Counted from the first letter of the stretch, positions 43,344-52,740 are shown. The stretch is DNA of 64,000 nt from Gemmatimonadota bacterium (GCA_028873695.1 JAPPNU010000044.1:1-64000); one strand, 5' to 3'. Translations and numbers: made by a program. Notes: generated by a model not told the origin, from the sequence alone.

Positions 43344-44552
43344 ATGGACCATGAATTCAGCGTTCGTGCAGTACAGTGCGATCACCGGGCCTCGGACGAG
43401 GAGGTCTACGAGAACCTGGTTCGGGCGACCGCGCCCCTGGCGCGAACCTGGGAGAAACTGGAAAAGGCGGGTCGGATCGCACTCAAGTTCAACATGGGAC
43501 ATACGAATGTGGCTCGTTTCAAGGGCCGCCGTCGGGAGCTCGTCGACGAAGCTGTCTTCCGCGCCGTCCTTCGGCTATTGCGTGAACGGACCTCAGCGAC
43601 GCTTGTCGCCGCCGATACGTTCTGCCGGGATGCGTCCGGTGCCGCGACGGACTACTTCAACTATCTTCCGCTCCTCGAGGAATTCGACGTCGAGCACGCG
43701 GAGTCGAATTATCCCCCCTTCGCCGAGTATGACGTACCGGGCGGCGGATGCATGTTCCAGCGCTACACGCTCAGCCGGTGCTTCAGCGAAGCCGATGAGG
43801 TCGTTTCCGTCGCCAAGTTGAAGAACCACCTCTTCATGGGCGTCACGCTTTGCACCAAGAATCTCTTCGGCCTCACACCCACGATTCCGCCCGAAGGTCG
43901 AGTGCGCACCTATTTCCACCACGCGATCAGGCTGTCCTACGTGCTTCCCGATCTGGCGCGCATCACCAATCCGTGTCTCAATATCATCGACGCCACTACC
44001 GGTCAATGGGGTCGTGAGTGGGACGGCGAGGGACGCGTGTGCAACACCCTCATCGCGGGCGACCAGATCATCGCAACCGATTCGGTCGGCGCCAGCCTGA
44101 TGGGGCACGATCCCGCGTCCGATTGGCCCACGCCGCCATTCCGCCGCGACCGCAACCATCTCCTCGTCGCGGCACAGAGCGGATTCGGAACGGTCAATCT
44201 GGACGAAATCGACTTCAAGAGCGAGGTCGAGGGTCCATTGAACGAATTCGACTCCGTCGAGGAAGATCCTCCAGAAATCATGGCCACGGTAAGGGAAACG
44301 GCTTGCGAGCAGGGACTCTTCTATCGCGATCGGATGCAGGCGATGATCGAGGAACACGGAGGGAAGTTCGTCTATCTGCAGGATGGCGAGGTCAAGTGGA
44401 GCGGCGAAAACCCGGCGCACATCAGGAGCCACCGCGAGTTCACGGGAAAGAAACCAGGTAGCGCGCTGTTCCTCAAGAAGGTCGATCCCGAGGAGCGCGA
44501 AGGCGAGCGCTTTGAAGCGTATGAGGAATGCCTCGAGCTGATGCGCGCGTGA
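43344..44552 (+). CDS. DUF362-family protein
   Basis: The 402-residue protein matches the DUF362 group: IALKFNMGHTNVARFKGRRRELVDEAVFRAVLRLL, VVSVAKLKNHLFMGVTLCTKNLFGL, NIIDATTGQWG and TLIAGDQIIATDSVGASLMG. These blocks are the family's typical order. No ferredoxin domain is attached, unlike longer members, and no CxxC clusters are present. The ATG at 43344 follows GAGAGTTTAGAG. The biochemical role of DUF362 is unknown. Confidence 0.85.
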   Translation: MDHEFSVRAVQCDHRASDEEVYENLVRATAPLARTWEKLEKAGRIALKFNMGHTNVARFKGRRRELVDEAVFRAVLRLLRERTSATLVAADTFCRDASGAATDYFNYLPLLEEFDVEHAESNYPPFAEYDVPGGGCMFQRYTLSRCFSEADEVVSVAKLKNHLFMGVTLCTKNLFGLTPTIPPEGRVRTYFHHAIRLSYVLPDLARITNPCLNIIDATTGQWGREWDGEGRVCNTLIAGDQIIATDSVGASLMGHDPASDWPTPPFRRDRNHLLVAAQSGFGTVNLDEIDFKSEVEGPLNEFDSVEEDPPEIMATVRETACEQGLFYRDRMQAMIEEHGGKFVYLQDGEVKWSGENPAHIRSHREFTGKKPGSALFLKKVDPEEREGERFEAYEECLELMRA

Positions 44553-44615
44553 GTCTCGATCCGGGTGCAGCCAAACGTAATGCGTCGTCAGCGGAAGTCT
44601 CAGACAGCACTGAAA

Positions 44616-45518
44616 ATGGTCAGCCCTGCAAGCCAACCTATTATCATACTTGGCGCAGAGCGCAGCGGGACATCCGTGGTTGCCGAGATGGTGCATGCAT
44701 GGGGCGCGTATGCAGGCGCTTCCGAAAACTTGCACGCGGCTGACGCCCATGCGCCCAGAGGTTATTGGGAATACTTGCCCTTGTGGGATTTGCTGGCCGA
44801 GTTAGGGGATTTCGCTTCCGGTGCGACATGGTGGGACCGTGACTTCCAGCATCGAATCGCGAATTATGCTTCCGACCCGGTGTATCGAACAAAAGCCACT
44901 GTCCTGATGTCAGAAATGGATATGGGTGGCCCATGGTTCTGGAAGGATCCCGCGCTCTGTCATTATTTGCCGTTTTTTAAACAAATATGGGGAGATCCGA
45001 TATATATAATCACCGTTCGGCACCCTCTCGACACAGCCGTTTCGTGGCAAGGGTTCATCATGCCGTCCAATTTGAAAGTCCGGATCTCGTTTGTGGCGAT
45101 GAATCTGCTGCGCTGGCAGCACATAATGATGCTGATCCTGCGTCATACCGACGACGCGGCGCACCGGCTTTTTGTTGGGTACGAAGACATCATGCGAAGT
45201 CCACACGCGCAGGCCGGGCGATTGTCCAATTACCTGGACTCGAAGTTTGAGAATCGAGGCTCACGAATTCAGGCGATGGCCGATACAGTTGATTCTCGAT
45301 TGTGGCGGAATAACTGTCGTATTTCCTTTGACCGGGTGCCGGAGGCGACGGAGAGCCAGAAGGCGCTCTACTCCTTTGCAAGGCAGTTGATCGACAATCC
45401 GCTTCAGTCGTTTGACATTGCCAGGTATCCGATGCCACCCGGGTATCTTGAGTTTCTGAACATTCAAGAGGCTTTGCTGAAAGCGTGTCGAGAGCTTGAA
45501 ACGCTTACGGACGCTTGA
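44616..45518 (+). CDS. Sulfotransferase-family protein
   Basis: The 300-residue protein begins with the PAPS-binding P-loop ILGAERSGTSVVAEMVHAWG (about 11-30), contains WFWKDPALCHYLPFF and YIITVRHPLDTAVSWQGF, the 3'-phosphate-binding R-x-P region, and LFVGYEDIMRSP. This is the bacterial sulfotransferase fold. The start is uncertain: ATG codons at 44580 and 44616 and a GTG at 44565 all fit; I chose the one just before the first strand. A second, unrelated sulfotransferase is at 54253. Confidence 0.85.
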   Translation: MVSPASQPIIILGAERSGTSVVAEMVHAWGAYAGASENLHAADAHAPRGYWEYLPLWDLLAELGDFASGATWWDRDFQHRIANYASDPVYRTKATVLMSEMDMGGPWFWKDPALCHYLPFFKQIWGDPIYIITVRHPLDTAVSWQGFIMPSNLKVRISFVAMNLLRWQHIMMLILRHTDDAAHRLFVGYEDIMRSPHAQAGRLSNYLDSKFENRGSRIQAMADTVDSRLWRNNCRISFDRVPEATESQKALYSFARQLIDNPLQSFDIARYPMPPGYLEFLNIQEALLKACRELETLTDA

Positions 45519-45929
45519 AACCGCGGTCCGTGTTCGGACGCGTTCGACCGAAAGTTTAGAGCCTTACAATATGACCTCAACGCAAAATGCGATCATGTTT
45601 CAAAATGCTGCTTGAGATAGGTCTATGGTGTTGTAATCCCCCCGCCGCATCAGCCTTCGCCGGTCCTTTCGACAAGCTCAGTGCAAGCCGCACAAGCAGG
45701 GCAGGAGCTCATGGATCGGCTCTGGTCAGGTTGGGAGTCTCGTGTCAGCAGTTCAATGACGTCCATAAAACTCAATTACGCGTGGTCATTGCGCATGCCT
45801 GCATTGAGCTTGTCGAAATGTCGAAATGCCCGCGATTTAACAACTCTTCGACCCATCGGCAAGTTCAGGACAGGCCTCAGGGGACGGCTCGGCTTCTGCG
45901 ACTCCCCCTCAAAAGGGGAATGATTCGTT
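45519..45929 (+). repeat. Gene-free repeat segment
   Basis: TTTCGACAAGCTCAGTGCA at 45668 faces the inverted TGCATTGAGCTTGTCGAAAT at about 45798, about 110 bases away. The same word occurs in inverted form near 12591. A CTCCCCCTCAAAAGGGGA hairpin lies at about 45903. There is no gene. Confidence 0.65.
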
Positions 45930-46046
45930 TATAAAACAGGCGGGTACGTTCCCTGTCTCCAATTTGGCGCCGCGGACTCGTATCTGTTTGACGGGAGGGA
46001 CCTGGCGGACTCTGCGGTTGAATGGCTGGAAAAACATCTCGGCTAG
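45930..46046 (+). pseudogene. 3' end of a lost gene
   Basis: A short open frame ends GAADSYLFDGRDLADSAVEWLEKHLG before TAG at 46044. The ending resembles the last helix of an alpha/beta-hydrolase or peptidase. The frame is closed by a TGA just upstream and repeats precede it, so only a C-terminal stub is left. The identity is a guess. Confidence 0.35.
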
Positions 46047-46108
46047 GCATGTTCATGCCGTGCACGTCACGACGAAGGCGTTAACCGGCACTTGACAGAT
46101 GCATCGAA

Positions 46109-47173
46109 ATGTTCGTTCTCAATCTCACACGCTCGCAGCTTGAATCCTTCGAATTAATCTGGGGCAGCTTTACAAGCTTCGATTGGGCCTTTATTGGCCC
46201 CGGGAGGACGTTTGGATTCTACGGCAGATTGGGAGTGGATGTAGCGGGACGCGTAGACCTGCTTGGTCTATGCGTGGCTTGCTCGGCAAAACACACAGTT
46301 GATGAACACGGAGGCTTGCCGGAACAGCTCAGAGAGAAGCTGTGTTCCAGATCAGGGAATCCTGCACATGAGCCTGCCGACTGGAATGTTGAATTCATGG
46401 TCTCCGAAAATGCCGGAGGAATCCCGGCGAGTCATCTTCTGCTGGGCTATGGTGACTCGAGTGACCTGAGAAAAGTCCATTTCAGTCGCTACGAGTCGAA
46501 AGCGAAGGATACGGATGATCCGCTCACTGCCAGAAACGAGTACTACCCGGTGAGCACAAGCGCGTGTCCGGAAGCCGCAAGAGAGATCGCGGTTTCAGAC
46601 CTGCAATCTCTCGTTTCACAAAACCCCGTTGTTGCCCTCACGGGAGCCGGAATCTCCACGGGTAGCGGCATCCCGAGCTTCAGAGGCGCAAAGGGACTGG
46701 AGCGGCACTTCCCGTTGCATGAACCGTTTCCCGGGGCCGTCGCGGAATTCATGATTGATAGGCCTCAAGAACTCGCGAGAATTCTTGCGAGATTTCAAGC
46801 CGCATTCATCCAGGCGGAACCCAATGATGCGCACCGGGCACTGGCGGACCTCGAGGAGAGAGGGTGGGTTCGGCACGTCATTACAGGCAATGGAGATAAG
46901 CTCCACGAGAGGGCGGGATCTGTAAACGTCCAACTGAAGAATTCTGAGGACTTCAAGCCGGGTGCGCGCGGACGGGCGTGGCTAGCGGAAGGCAACGTCC
47001 TTCTGGCAGTCGGGCTTGGGAGAGACGAACATGGGTTGATCAGCTATGCCCGTGACAACGGCATGCAAGTCGTTTCGGTATCTCCGGATCGACCGGAGTT
47101 CCTCCACAGAGAAGACTTATTCGTGCACGGAAAAGCGGAAAACGTACTGCCACGTCTCACGGGCCGAAAGTAG
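46109..47173 (+). CDS. Sirtuin-like (SIR2) protein with extra N-terminal domain, catalytic residues altered
   Basis: The 354-residue protein has an unknown N-terminal region (1-about 165), then a SIR2 core: GAGISTGSGIPSFRG (179-193), NDAHRALADLEERG and TGNGDKLHERAGSVNVQLKNSE (259-280). The usual TQN is TGN, the position of the catalytic His (NVIHMHGE in CobB) is Asn278, and the zinc-binding cysteines are absent. The C-terminal Rossmann part is short (LLAVGLGRDEHGLI). It may bind NAD or ADP-ribose without deacylating, or be an NADase-type variant. Confidence 0.75.
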   Translation: MFVLNLTRSQLESFELIWGSFTSFDWAFIGPGRTFGFYGRLGVDVAGRVDLLGLCVACSAKHTVDEHGGLPEQLREKLCSRSGNPAHEPADWNVEFMVSENAGGIPASHLLLGYGDSSDLRKVHFSRYESKAKDTDDPLTARNEYYPVSTSACPEAAREIAVSDLQSLVSQNPVVALTGAGISTGSGIPSFRGAKGLERHFPLHEPFPGAVAEFMIDRPQELARILARFQAAFIQAEPNDAHRALADLEERGWVRHVITGNGDKLHERAGSVNVQLKNSEDFKPGARGRAWLAEGNVLLAVGLGRDEHGLISYARDNGMQVVSVSPDRPEFLHREDLFVHGKAENVLPRLTGRK

Positions 47174-47307
47174 CGGCAGTCGATTGCACGCAATTGAAGG
47201 CTTGAGGTCCGCCAGGTATGTTCGAAGCGGTGGTCGTGCGAGCCGAAAAATGCCATCTTGAGGTACCGAATCATGCCCGATCAACGCTGATTGACGCTCA
47301 GTAGCAT

Positions 47308-47333
47308 TGTAGGGGCGTCCCTTGTGGGCGCCC
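47308..47333 (+). repeat. Short interspersed repeat family F, copy 2
   Basis: TGTAGGGGCGTCCCTTGTGG continues into GCGCCCGCC. It is the same short palindromic unit as at 34487 and 55401. Confidence 0.8.
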
Positions 47334-47365
47334 GCCAAACGAAGATTTAACTCGCGAGGTGAACC

Positions 47366-47776
47366 ATGAAGTCCAAGCTGAAGAACGTCCTGGCAGTCAT
47401 CGTAGGCGTTGTTGTCGGGAGCATCGCAAATATGATTCTGGTCACGGTAGGGCCTTATGTCATTCCGCCTCCCGATGGCGTCGATGTAACCGACGTGGAA
47501 TCCATTAAGGCTTCGATGCATCTTTTTGAGTTCAGACATTTCATCTTCCCGTTCCTGGCCCATGCGCTGGGGACCCTTGTGGGCGCATATCTGGCCGCGC
47601 TCATCGCAGCAAGCTGCAGGTTGGCGGTGGCGATGGTGGTGGGAGGATTCTTCCTCATCGGCGGCATCGCGAACACTTTCATGATAGGGGGACCTGTCCT
47701 GTTTACGGTCGTGGACCTGGTTGGCGCATACATTCCGATGGCCTGGATTGGCGCAAGACTGACGGGAAGAAACTAA
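47366..47776 (+). CDS. Small integral membrane protein
   Basis: The 136-residue protein has about four hydrophobic segments: VLAVIVGVVVGSIANMIL (9-26), FRHFIFPFLAHALGTLVGAYLAALIAA (52-78), AVAMVVGGFFLIGGIANTFMI (84-104) and FTVVDLVGAYIPMAWIGARL (110-130). A basic start (MKSKLK) and GAGGTGAACC before the ATG support a real gene. It resembles uncharacterised membrane proteins found in many environmental bacteria; its function is unknown. Confidence 0.8.
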   Translation: MKSKLKNVLAVIVGVVVGSIANMILVTVGPYVIPPPDGVDVTDVESIKASMHLFEFRHFIFPFLAHALGTLVGAYLAALIAASCRLAVAMVVGGFFLIGGIANTFMIGGPVLFTVVDLVGAYIPMAWIGARLTGRN

Positions 47777-47778
47777 TA

Positions 47779-47884
47779 ATGATTCGTGCGTTTTCGTGGA
47801 CGTTAATTCGAAAATATGCAAGTTGACAAAGGCGATTGAACTGCGGATCACCAGGATACACCAGGTCGCTGGACGTGAACGGGA
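47779..47884 (+). repeat. Dispersed repeat family A, copy 3
   Basis: It shares AATTCGAAAATATG, ACAAAGGCGATTGA, CACCAGGATACACCAGGTCG and GGACGTGAAC with 49-152 in the same orientation. Confidence 0.75.
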
Positions 47885-48325
47885 TCTCTCCCCCCGGCCC
47901 CTCAGACCTCTCTCCCCGGCCCTCTCTCCTAAAGGAAAGAGGGAGAAAGGCCGGTTGTCGCTTCGCCGGTTTTCCATAGAGACTCTCGTTGAATGGAAAT
48001 CGCCATTCCGGAACGTTTGCAAGTCCGGTACATCCGTCCGTTACCGTCCCCCCTTCCTTTAGGAAGGGGGCTAGGGGGTAGGTCCTTAAGACGGGAGAGG
48101 GGGAGAAAACCGGGTAGACGGGAGACGTAAGCCGGTAGAAGATATCCTTTCCCGCTAATTTATCCCTCCTTGCCTCCGGCACGAAAAGAAGCCTCACAAA
48201 GCAGGTAATCTCTACCCGCTACCGTGACTCACCTCTACCCGCAATCAAGCTTTTTGCAGCCAAATTGACTGTTGCCTTTCTTCGAATTGAGGTAAACACA
48301 ACAAACAATACAGGAGGTCGGTAGC
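47885..48325 (+). repeat. Gene-free spacer with strong hairpins
   Basis: The stretch contains CCTCTCTCC-type direct runs (47886-47950) that fold with GGAAAGAGGG, and a 10-bp hairpin CCCCCTTCCT-TT-AGGAAGGGGG at 48048-48070. Such elements could act as terminators or be dispersed repeats. No gene is visible. Short CGGGTAGA and TACCCG words recur in 48100-48240. Confidence 0.6.
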
Positions 48326-48721
48326 ATGGCCCGAGAAATCATACATCCGGCAAGCGTACACTCGACGGCGGGGGTGGGGTACTCTCACGTCGCGAGGGCC
48401 GGCGACACCGTGTTCATTGCCGGTCAGATCGCCCTGGATCCGGACGGCAACCTGGTCGGGAAGGGCGATATCGAGGCACAGACACAGCAGGTCTACACGA
48501 ATCTTCAGGCCATCCTGGAGGAACTCGGAGGTAGCCTGGACGACATCGTCAAGTTGACGACGTATCTGACCGACCGCAGCCACCTGGATGCCTTTCGCCG
48601 TGTCCGAAATCGCTTCTTCACGGACGCGTTCCCCCCGAACACGCTTTTGTTCATTGTGGGCCTCGCTCACCCCGATTACCTGGTCGAGATCGAAGCCGTC
48701 GCTTACCTCCCGGGCAGTTAA
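48326..48721 (+). CDS. RidA/YjgF/UK114-family enamine/imine deaminase-like protein
   Basis: The 131-residue protein has the RidA order: VGYSHVARAGDTVFIAGQIALDPDGNLVGKGDIEAQTQQVYTNLQAILEELGGSLDDIVKLTTYLTD, then FPPNTLLFIVGLAHPDYLVEIEAVA. The glycine-rich active-site entry GLAHPDYLVEIE replaces the classic GRxxLPxxALVEIE, so the key Arg is missing and imine deaminase activity is doubtful; the Rid4-7 subgroup often lacks it. An AGGAGGTCGGTAGC region precedes the ATG. It ends 19 bases before the GNAT gene. Confidence 0.92.
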   Translation: MAREIIHPASVHSTAGVGYSHVARAGDTVFIAGQIALDPDGNLVGKGDIEAQTQQVYTNLQAILEELGGSLDDIVKLTTYLTDRSHLDAFRRVRNRFFTDAFPPNTLLFIVGLAHPDYLVEIEAVAYLPGS

Positions 48722-48740
48722 ACGGATTGGTGGACTGAAA

Positions 48741-49685
48741 ATGAGGGCCATATCGATTGCATCCTGGAAAGACGAAGACCTGGCGCAGGTGATGGATCTC
48801 TGGCAGCGGGCGTTCGCAGACCGGAAGTACGACTTCCAGATGGATGACGCGGGGTTTCGGCAACGGGTCCTGGCGCATCCGGATTTTGACCCGGAGGGGG
48901 CGTTTACAGCAAAGGTGGAAGGACGGGTTGTGGGGTTCGTGCTGGCTGTCGCGCCCGGCCATGGAGAGACGGGCTACCTGAGCGTGTTGATGGTGGATTC
49001 GGATTATCGGCGAAGCGGGGTTGGGGGCAGGCTCGTGGATGCCGCGGAGAGATTTCTATCTGGTCGCGGCAAGACCGAGATGCGGATCGGTTACAAGGGA
49101 AATCCGATCACATTCGCGACAGGCGTCGATATGAAGACCCCGGCCTATACGTTTTTCCTGAATCAGGGATTCCGCAACCGCGGGTCGGTGAGTCTGTTTA
49201 TGGAAACGACGTTCGCAGAGTTTGAGCTTCGGGATGAGATCAAGAGCTACATCGAAGACAACCGATCTCGTGGCATCCTTTTCGGATTTTGCGAAGCAGA
49301 ACATCGGAAGGCGCTGTGTGAGTTTATGGAAGCACTGTTCCCGGGTGGCTGGGAGGCTTCTGTAAAGTCCTGTCTGGACGGCGATCCGCCCTATCCAGTG
49401 CTGATCGCGACGGACGGTCCTTTGGTGGTGGGTTTTGCCGGTCCGGTCCGCATTGGAACGGATGGAAGGGGCGGCTTTACCGGGATCGGGACGCGTCCGG
49501 ACTACCGGCGGGGCAAGATCGGAACGGTGCTGTTCAATCTGATGTGCGCGGAGTTCAAGAAACGGGGTGTGGCGCGAAATACGCTCCATACGGGGCTGAA
49601 CAACCCGGCCCAGGAGATCTACTTCGGCGCGGGGTACAGGGTACGCCAACTGGTGGATTACGGCCTGGTGAAACGGTTGGTTTAA
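48741..49685 (+). CDS. Protein with two tandem GNAT acetyltransferase domains
   Basis: The 314-residue protein has two GNAT domains. Domain 1 (about 1-150) has the acetyl-CoA loop SVLMVDSDYRRSGVGGRLVDAA; domain 2 (about 165-314) has GIGTRPDYRRGKIGTVLFNLM and closes with AQEIYFGAGYRVRQLVDYGLV. Tandem-GNAT proteins include MshD-type and aminoglycoside-type acetyltransferases; usually only one domain is catalytic. The ATG at 48741 follows the RidA stop by 19 bases, indicating co-transcription. Confidence 0.9.
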   Translation: MRAISIASWKDEDLAQVMDLWQRAFADRKYDFQMDDAGFRQRVLAHPDFDPEGAFTAKVEGRVVGFVLAVAPGHGETGYLSVLMVDSDYRRSGVGGRLVDAAERFLSGRGKTEMRIGYKGNPITFATGVDMKTPAYTFFLNQGFRNRGSVSLFMETTFAEFELRDEIKSYIEDNRSRGILFGFCEAEHRKALCEFMEALFPGGWEASVKSCLDGDPPYPVLIATDGPLVVGFAGPVRIGTDGRGGFTGIGTRPDYRRGKIGTVLFNLMCAEFKKRGVARNTLHTGLNNPAQEIYFGAGYRVRQLVDYGLVKRLV

Positions 49686-50144
49686 TCCGGCGAGGCTGAA
49701 CTCGGGGTTTACAAACCGCGCGACATCGAAAAACATGAACAACGGCCATAAAGGAACCGAGGCGCACAGCATATCTCCGGACGACTCGGATGCGGACACG
49801 AGGTCAAGCCGCGTGAAAGCCACACAGGTCTGGTGGGACTCGCGTATGACTCCAATGGACCGCGAGTACTGTTGTGACAACGTCGCGGCCGGAGTCGGTG
49901 GTCGCAAGAGCACGTGGAGGCGATTGACATGCAGGTGAGCTTGAGGAGCCTGAACTTGCCCCTGGTCACAGCGGGCGTGGCCGCCCTCTTACGCGTCATT
50001 CGGCTCCGTGGGTTCGACGGCACGAACGTACGTCGCAGGCTGGCAGGCTTCCCACATTCCTGCATTGTCGGCATTCTTGTTTTCCAGGCTGTCACATTTG
50101 TTACGCTCGACACGCTCAGCGCCAACCCGATAAAGGAGAAGAAA
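49686..50144 (+). other. Gene-poor spacer upstream of the BtrH-like gene
   Basis: Apart from short frames there is no recognisable gene or repeat. The frame of the next gene stays open back to 49914 and includes a hydrophobic run (about 50060-50110), so a longer start with a membrane anchor cannot be excluded. No hairpin of the ACGTTAC type was noticed. Confidence 0.5.
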
Positions 50145-51218
50145 GTGGTATCCGATTCAAAGAGCGAGCATTTGCGCAAGGTTCTGGACATCGAGAGGTC
50201 AGAAATCTGGACCCGGATCATCAGTGCCTTTCACGACATGCTTCGGGCGCCGGGTCAGACGGAATGGTCGCCCGCGCGGCTTCAAGGCGTGCTGGGCAAT
50301 GCCTTCAATTTCGAAATGAGGAAGGGCGGTGGGGATGTCTGGCAGGAGGGGAACCTGGACTGGTGGCTGGTCTTCGAAACGCGGCCCGAAGCAGAACTCG
50401 GCTGCCGAATTCAACGCTTTCAGGCGCGCCAGGGGGATACGTGCGACGCCGAGAGCAGGAAGATCAAGGCTGCCGCCTGGGACGCAGTCCGGGCAAGCAT
50501 CGACCGTGGGATACCGGTGGCTGCGTGGGCCCCGATGTCTCGCAGGGAGGACTCGGCCCGAGACTGGGGTCTGCTGGTTGGCTATGACGAGACGGACAGA
50601 ACCTACATCGTTCGGCGTCGTGGAGGTGAATTCAATGTTCGCTACGACGCAATCGGAGATGCCGACCCGCCCGGGTTGTTCTGTGTGCTCGTCTATGATG
50701 GATCGGAGCCGGGTGATGTGTCGAGCACCCACGTCAAGGCACTGAGGAACGCGGTCAAGTTTGCGAACGGGACTCGATACGATACGGCCAACGCCCCAAT
50801 CAAAGTGGACGCTCGAGGGTTCGCTGCCTTTAAACTCTGGCAGGACGCCATCGAATCGGGATCAAGTGCCGTTCCTGGTCAGCGGCATCCGAGGAGCCGC
50901 GGAATCGTCCAGGATACCCGTAGTCACTCAGAAGTACTGGCGTCACTCCGGCGCTACGCCGCCGCTTATTTGCGTGAACTCACCCATGTGTTTCCGGTGG
51001 CAACCTCCGAACTCCAATCTGCAGCCGGTCACTACGATCGCGTTGCTAAAGCGGTTGGCAAGGTCCATGCGGTCTGCGTGCGTTCCGGGCGTGACGACGA
51101 ATTTACCGTTAGCGCTCGCGCGGAGGCGGGCAGGCTTATCGCGACCGCTCTACAGGCGGAAAGAGACGCCATTGCCAGCGTCAAGGCGGCACTTGCGCTA
51201 ATTGAAGTAAACGAGTAG
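50145..51218 (+). CDS. BtrH-N-like (papain-fold-like) hypothetical protein
   Basis: The 357-residue protein starts at a GTG preceded by AAGGAG with six-base spacing. The central region AWDAVRASIDRGIPVAAWAP, DWGLLVGYDETDRTYIVRRRGGEFNVRYDAI resembles the N-terminal acyltransferase-like domain of BtrH and related cysteine-protease-fold proteins, but no catalytic Cys is evident. The C-terminal half (about 190-357) is helical. The upstream-open frame to 49914 makes a longer, membrane-anchored form possible. Function is not assigned. Confidence 0.65.
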   Translation: MVSDSKSEHLRKVLDIERSEIWTRIISAFHDMLRAPGQTEWSPARLQGVLGNAFNFEMRKGGGDVWQEGNLDWWLVFETRPEAELGCRIQRFQARQGDTCDAESRKIKAAAWDAVRASIDRGIPVAAWAPMSRREDSARDWGLLVGYDETDRTYIVRRRGGEFNVRYDAIGDADPPGLFCVLVYDGSEPGDVSSTHVKALRNAVKFANGTRYDTANAPIKVDARGFAAFKLWQDAIESGSSAVPGQRHPRSRGIVQDTRSHSEVLASLRRYAAAYLRELTHVFPVATSELQSAAGHYDRVAKAVGKVHAVCVRSGRDDEFTVSARAEAGRLIATALQAERDAIASVKAALALIEVNE

Positions 51219-51364
51219 ATGCAATCACATCGAGAGTTCCGGTCACCTCAGGCTTGATGAAGGTTCGTTGTCGAGGCAGGCTCAGGGCCGAGTTTGAGGT
51301 ACGTTTTCCGACGTTTCGTTTATTGACTTGAATAGCGGCTGGCGAATTAACAAGGTCGAGGAGT

Positions 51365-52039
51365 ATGCCGCCTGACGATCACGGATGGGGGAATGAAACC
51401 AAGCCGCGTTCAGGACACAGTGGTCGATTCGGTATCGACAAGATACTGAAGGAAGTCCGGCGCGGCGATTTGAATGCTGTAAAACGGCACCTTAAGCGGG
51501 ACCCGTCGCTTCTTCTGGCCAAGAGCGGCGGGCACAACCGGACGTTTCTGTGGGAGGCGACGCGCGGCAACCGGATAAATGTCGTGCGGTTTTTGTTGAA
51601 AGCGGGCGCTGATCCCAATGTCCCCGGGCGGACTCGCGCGGAGATACCGGTGCTCCTGAAGCCTTACTGTATCGCGCGGCGCTATCGCAGGCTGGAAATC
51701 GCTGACATGCTGATCAAAGCGGGTTCCGTCATGGATATCTATTCGGCGTGTTATCTGGGGGACATGGACCGCGTTAAGCAGTGCCTCGAGGAGGAGCCAT
51801 GCCTGCTGACCATGGAACAGGACGACGACTCCGTCTGGCGGGTGACACCATTGCATTATGCGGTCACGGGAGGCCACGAGCTACTCGCACGATGGCTGAT
51901 TCGGGAAGGCGCCCTCGTGAAGCCGTATACCCGGCTGTTGTGTGATGCGGCCGTCAGGATGAAACACGCGCGCCTGATCCCCATTCTGGTAAAGGGGGGC
52001 GCCGACCCGCACCTGCTGAAGAGATGGGGCGAAATCTGA
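51365..52039 (+). CDS. Small ankyrin-repeat protein
   Basis: The 224-residue protein has about five repeats: EVRRGDLNAVKRHLKRDPSLL, GNRINVVRFLLKAGADPNV, YRRLEIADMLIKAGSVMDI, GDMDRVKQCLEEEPCLL and VTPLHYAVTGGHELLARWLIREGA. It is a cytosolic binding scaffold. AAGGTCGAGGAGT precedes the ATG. It is shorter than the ankyrin protein at 27380 and not a close paralogue. Confidence 0.9.
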   Translation: MPPDDHGWGNETKPRSGHSGRFGIDKILKEVRRGDLNAVKRHLKRDPSLLLAKSGGHNRTFLWEATRGNRINVVRFLLKAGADPNVPGRTRAEIPVLLKPYCIARRYRRLEIADMLIKAGSVMDIYSACYLGDMDRVKQCLEEEPCLLTMEQDDDSVWRVTPLHYAVTGGHELLARWLIREGALVKPYTRLLCDAAVRMKHARLIPILVKGGADPHLLKRWGEI

Positions 52040-52116
52040 ATTGGCCGCCGCGAAACCCGTCTTGACCGTCGGGGCGGCCGTTCACGCGGGGACCGAAAAC
52101 TGGACGTATCGTGAAT

Positions 52117-52680
52117 ATGAGACCCACGCTCTTCGACGAGTTCATCGCGAGATATCCCACCCTGAGTGGGAAGGTTGGGCAGTTGCGCCCGAACGTCTGC
52201 TTTCGCGAATTCGATATTGATCTGGCCTCGACGATCTGCGGCTCCACCTATGTCATTCCTTTCGTCTCCGACAGTCACTGTCTTGTCACCAGGCGGTCCA
52301 ACGGGAAGTGGGTATTGCCGGGAGGCACGCTCGATCCCGGTGAGACGTGGGAGGAGGCCGGGCGGCGCGAGTTGAAGGAGGAGACGGGGTGTACTCTCGG
52401 AGACCTGATTCCGATCGGGATGTACTACTGCGTCTCTCATCGTGACCGATCCAGGTTATCCCACCTTCCGCACCCGGAACACGTTCGCGTCGTATCGTGG
52501 GCAAACGTGATACAAAACACAGCGGAGAGATTCGATCCGGATTCAAGTAGCAGGATCGTGGAAGTATGGACAGTCCACTTCAAACGAGCGGCGGAATTGT
52601 TCGGTCCCGAAGCTGCGGACTTCGGGGAACTCTATCAATTCGCACATATATTGAGGCTAAGTCAATGTTCCAGTTCGTGA
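52117..52680 (+). CDS. Nudix hydrolase
   Basis: The 187-residue protein has a full Nudix box at residues 70-92 (GTLDPGETWEE, RRELKEETGC), with CLVTRRSNGKWVLPGG leading into it. A longer N-terminal region than at 40264 suggests a branch with a recognition helix. An in-frame GTG two codons upstream is an alternative start. It stands just before a DUF1080-like gene, 60 bases away. Confidence 0.92.
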   Translation: MRPTLFDEFIARYPTLSGKVGQLRPNVCFREFDIDLASTICGSTYVIPFVSDSHCLVTRRSNGKWVLPGGTLDPGETWEEAGRRELKEETGCTLGDLIPIGMYYCVSHRDRSRLSHLPHPEHVRVVSWANVIQNTAERFDPDSSSRIVEVWTVHFKRAAELFGPEAADFGELYQFAHILRLSQCSSS

Positions 52681-52740
52681 AACGAACATTGCCCGCTATA
52701 TGCGATCCCGACGGTCCAGGATTTTCACCGCAACGCATCA

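Noticed and set aside
43593-44750. Minus-strand open frame of 385 codons
   Set aside because: Antisense to the DUF362 gene with no recognisable domains.
48048-48070. Strong hairpin CCCCCTTCCT-TT-AGGAAGGGGG as a terminator
   Set aside because: No T-tract follows, and the sequence looks like a common dispersed repeat, so it was listed only as part of a repeat-bearing spacer.
49735-49938. 67-codon frame after the tandem GNAT gene
   Set aside because: No ribosome-binding site and no family resemblance; it overlaps the possible extension of the next gene.
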